This document shows positions 61,601 to 64,000 of a stretch of DNA of 64,000 bases, piece by piece. The notes under the pieces were generated by a model. That model did not search any database, had not been told where the DNA came from, and was given only the letters and a program-made list of their open reading frames with translations. Every line of letters begins with the position of its first letter. Position 1 is the first letter of the stretch. The stretch is from Sebastes aleutianus (lineage: Eukaryota; Chordata; Actinopteri; Perciformes; Sebastidae). The DNA lies in NCBI GenBank assembly GCA_916700875.1, contig CAKAKS010000032.1:18653629-18717628 (forward strand). Reading direction: 5' to 3'. Position numbers and translations under genes: made by a program.

Positions 61601-63746
61601 CGTGCTGTCAGATTGCTGCAATTCCAGACGCTCAGAAAAGTTATTTTTAATTGTTTTTTTAATGGTAGTTGGAGGTTGATATATGTGCGATAAAGATTTT
61701 TATGGTGATGGATGAAGCATGTTTTGTGTCTGTGGTCTTTGCTGGTAGGAACGATAAACATCACACTCGACTGCAACTTCCAGTCAGACAGGATAGACTC
61801 CAGAAGGGAATCTCTAACATGTGGTATTGTGGTGTGAATTACGTTTGATCTGAAAAGTTAATTTTGTTTGGTGTGTGTTTGTGTAGTTTTCTCCTCAAGA
61901 GTGTGTCGCAGGAGACTTCTCAATCAGTTCTGTCTCGTTGAGAGCGGGTGTTTTTTCAAGGCGACAAGGAGAGAGCAGATGCAACATGAACGCTGTTTAT
62001 TCTCAAGCAGATGTAGAAACAACCAGTCAGTGTAGAGCTCTAAAAAAATTAAGACAAAGTCCAAAAAAAAAAAAAAAGTTAAGGACCGTCCTAATCCGTC
62101 AACAAGGCGGCAGTCGTCTTGTCTCCTGAGGGACGAAAGTTTTTGTGTTTTAAAATTATAATGACAGCACTTCTCTTCTGATTAAGTACCGTTTCATAGG
62201 CTGAACATCTTAAATGCCCTCCTTTTGTCAGACTTTAGTGCACATAATAATAAGAGCAAAAAGAAATCTAGTTAAGCTTCAAACTCTTCCAAATTGTCCA
62301 TCTCTCCAGAGTATACCCTTTCGACAGCTGCACACGTCTCCCCTGCCCAGCCTTCGTTATGTGCATGTCTACACAGCTGTTTCCATGGCGGAAGAAAGCT
62401 GACACCACCCTTGTGTGTGTGTGACGACTGCTCCCACCCCGCTTTAGGGGGCGCGAGTGCATAGACGCCCCCGTTACGTTCCCAATATGTGTGTTGTCCC
62501 TCAAGGTCACTTTGGCTGATTGACAGGCCCCTTTTGAAATCCCCTTGCGTTGCAGTTGTTCATCTCCCTGAGGTGACACCTGCTATGGAGTTTTTTTTAT
62601 TTCTCTTTATGATCTGCCAGCCAACAAGCTGCTTCAAATTGCTATATTTTCTCTTGGCAGGAGGAGACAGCCCATATAACATCTAGAGATGTAGCCCAGT
62701 AGTGAAGTGCAGGCGCTGTTATAAGGTAGCGGAGCATAGGAGAAAGGGAGGGTTTTTACTTTTTCGTTGTCATGAAGTGTTGCGGGCATTTCTATGGGGA
62801 ACAGAATAGTTGGATTGATCGAAAATGTTTATTCCAAGCTCCTTTTACCTTTCCTTACAGGCTCATTTCCGAGCTTTATTTGTATAATAGATGAAATGGT
62901 CCGTTGTTCCATTGCATGCTGTGTGGCAGAGCCACATGGTGCATTGTACCATTTGTTCCTGGCTACATCACCCCCCTTTGCATATACAGTTTTGTGTCTG
63001 CTTGTTTGTCTCTGTGTGTGTGTGCCGTGATTTAACAGGACCTTCCCGGGAGAGCTGTCAGCGTTTGGAGGACAAACTGTCTGCTGTCCACTGTGGTGCC
63101 TGTGTAGGGAACTGGTCCTTCGGGAACGGCTGTTTAGCGAACAGATTTTGATAAATGGGAGAGTGCTAGAAGTCTGCGTTTGGTTTTCTACCTGATGTCC
63201 CATATTTCTGTCAATCCGCGTATTGTTCTCCCCCCTTTTTCTCTCTGTGTCTGGCTGTTGCAGCACTGTTCTCTCCCGCCGCAGATTGACCCTTGGCTTT
63301 TCTCGGCACATGGCTAGACCCGCACTAACCTCTGACATGCAATCAATTTAGCAGCTAACAAGACTGAGTACCGCCTCGCAAAATAAGATACAGCTCGGAG
63401 CCGTGAGAGAGCACAGTAAGAGAGAAATGGGGGTGTTAGGCCACGACTGTTGCTGCAAGCAGAAACATGTGATATCCCCCCACCTCTACCCCTTTTCTTC
63501 TCCCCACATTCTCTCCCAAAGCACCACTTATAAGCTGGAATTTAATTAACCGAGAGCCATTCTGTGAGCTGGTTTACTGAGCCGTCGCCACCAGTGAGGA
63601 AGCAGAATTGGAGGCTTTGTGCTGTCTTTCTCCGTCTGCCTCTCTCTTGCACTCATGTGATCCCCCTCTTTCTCAGTCTCGCCTCCCTGGTAATAAATTA
63701 GGTGGTGGCGTAAGTCTGACAGGGTGAGGTGTAAGGGTTGTGGCAG
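58646..63746 (+). other. qki intron 1, body without further exons
   Basis: No second qki exon and no recognised transposon was seen. The first part is AT-rich; 62400-62580 and 63240-63700 are GC-richer. In GC-poor intron sequence the frames are short and unconvincing. Confidence 0.5.
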
Positions 63747-63981
63747 GACCCAGCGTCGCCTTGCCTGTCTTCCTTCTGACATGCCTCTGCCTAGCAGCCC
63801 TCCTATCAAGAAGCCCCAGCACAGTGCCTGTGTGGGCTTCGGTCCCCGTTGCAGCTCCAACCCCGGACCCGCCTTGCTCCCCTGGCCCCACTCCAGCCCC
63901 AGCAACGCCACCCCCCAGCGGGTGCGGTGTGATAAAGTCATCCAACGACAGCTCCGGGCCGTTATCTCAGGCCTCAATCCC
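63747..63981 (+). other. candidate unidentified coding exon at window edge
   Basis: An open frame without stops runs from about 63701 past the window end. It has a possible acceptor (GGTTGTGGCAG, AG at 63745-63746) and a good donor (AATCCCGTGAGTG, GT at 63982-63983). From ATG 63781 to the donor there are exactly 67 codons, starting MPLPSSPPIKKPQHSACV and ending DKVIQRQLRAVISGLNP, with a proline- and serine-rich middle. Composition is GC-rich with third-position C, unlike the AT-rich intron around it. I do not recognise the protein. The acceptor has a poor pyrimidine tract, so this could be a chance frame in a GC-rich patch, a nested gene, or an alternative exon. The claim is weak. Confidence 0.22.
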
Positions 63982-64000
63982 GTGAGTGCTGGGCCTCCTT

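Larger units (their letters stand above)
58346..64000 (+). other. qki: qki intron 1 (5' part)
   Basis: The interval starts at the GT of the exon 1 donor and runs past the window end. The next qki exon should begin with residues like EINRVRKDMYND; nothing matching was seen. Most of it is unique AT-rich sequence with short homopolymers: a GCAGCAGCAG run near 59260, a poly-A of about 16 near 62067, and T tracts. The one stretch that looks exon-like is 63747-63981, listed separately. Confidence 0.8.

Noticed and set aside
62829..63338. 169-codon minus-strand frame in qki intron 1
   Set aside because: Low-complexity basic composition, no recognised domain, no splice context; chance length.

Overview
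The window looks like nuclear genomic DNA of a teleost fish, most likely a percomorph. It has short coding exons with GT-AG splice sites, very long non-coding stretches, many (CA/GT)n microsatellites, and several dispersed repeats of kinds I recognise from spiny-rayed fish genomes. Nothing in it looks prokaryotic, viral or plasmid-borne. Only two protein-coding genes can be identified firmly. Both are on the + strand and both are partial: the last coding exon of pacrg (parkin co-regulated gene, an axonemal inner-junction protein) at 44850-45007, and the first coding exon of a quaking gene (qki, a STAR/KH RNA-binding protein, most like the zebrafish qkia type) at 58201-58345. Human chromosome 6q26 has the same order and orientation (PACRG then QKI), so this is a conserved syntenic block.

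Layout. 1-44849 is best read as the last intron of pacrg. It holds no exon I can recognise, but many repeats: a nearly palindromic MITE (211-433), four copies of one TAGGGCTGTCAA-ended MITE (953, 3936, 25663, 34831), a LINE 3' end on the minus strand (11126-11567), a MITE with 69-bp terminal inverted repeats (19348-19909), several other dispersed families, and the microsatellites. 45008-57676 is the pacrg-qki intergenic interval. It holds a TTAA-bounded MITE, a directly repeated 210-bp segment around 52.0-53.0 kb, a LINE-like tail (56855-57110), and a local duplication of a CCAAT-bearing segment (57172-57316 and 57565-57719). 57677-58200 is the qki promoter and 5' leader: CpG-richer, no ATG, three CCAAT boxes over the adjoining 120 bp. 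58346-64000 is the start of qki intron 1, with one weak, unidentified exon-like open frame at its far end (63747-63981).

The two genes do unrelated jobs. Pacrg works in cilia and flagella. Quaking controls splicing, stability and localisation of RNAs in glia, muscle and vessels. I found no operon-like or novel multi-gene system. The more unusual signals are structural: fold-back and palindromic elements, a nested insertion, a motif shared between three repeat families, and the duplicated promoter-proximal segment upstream of qki. Almost all the other open reading frames are of the length and number expected by chance in this much DNA.
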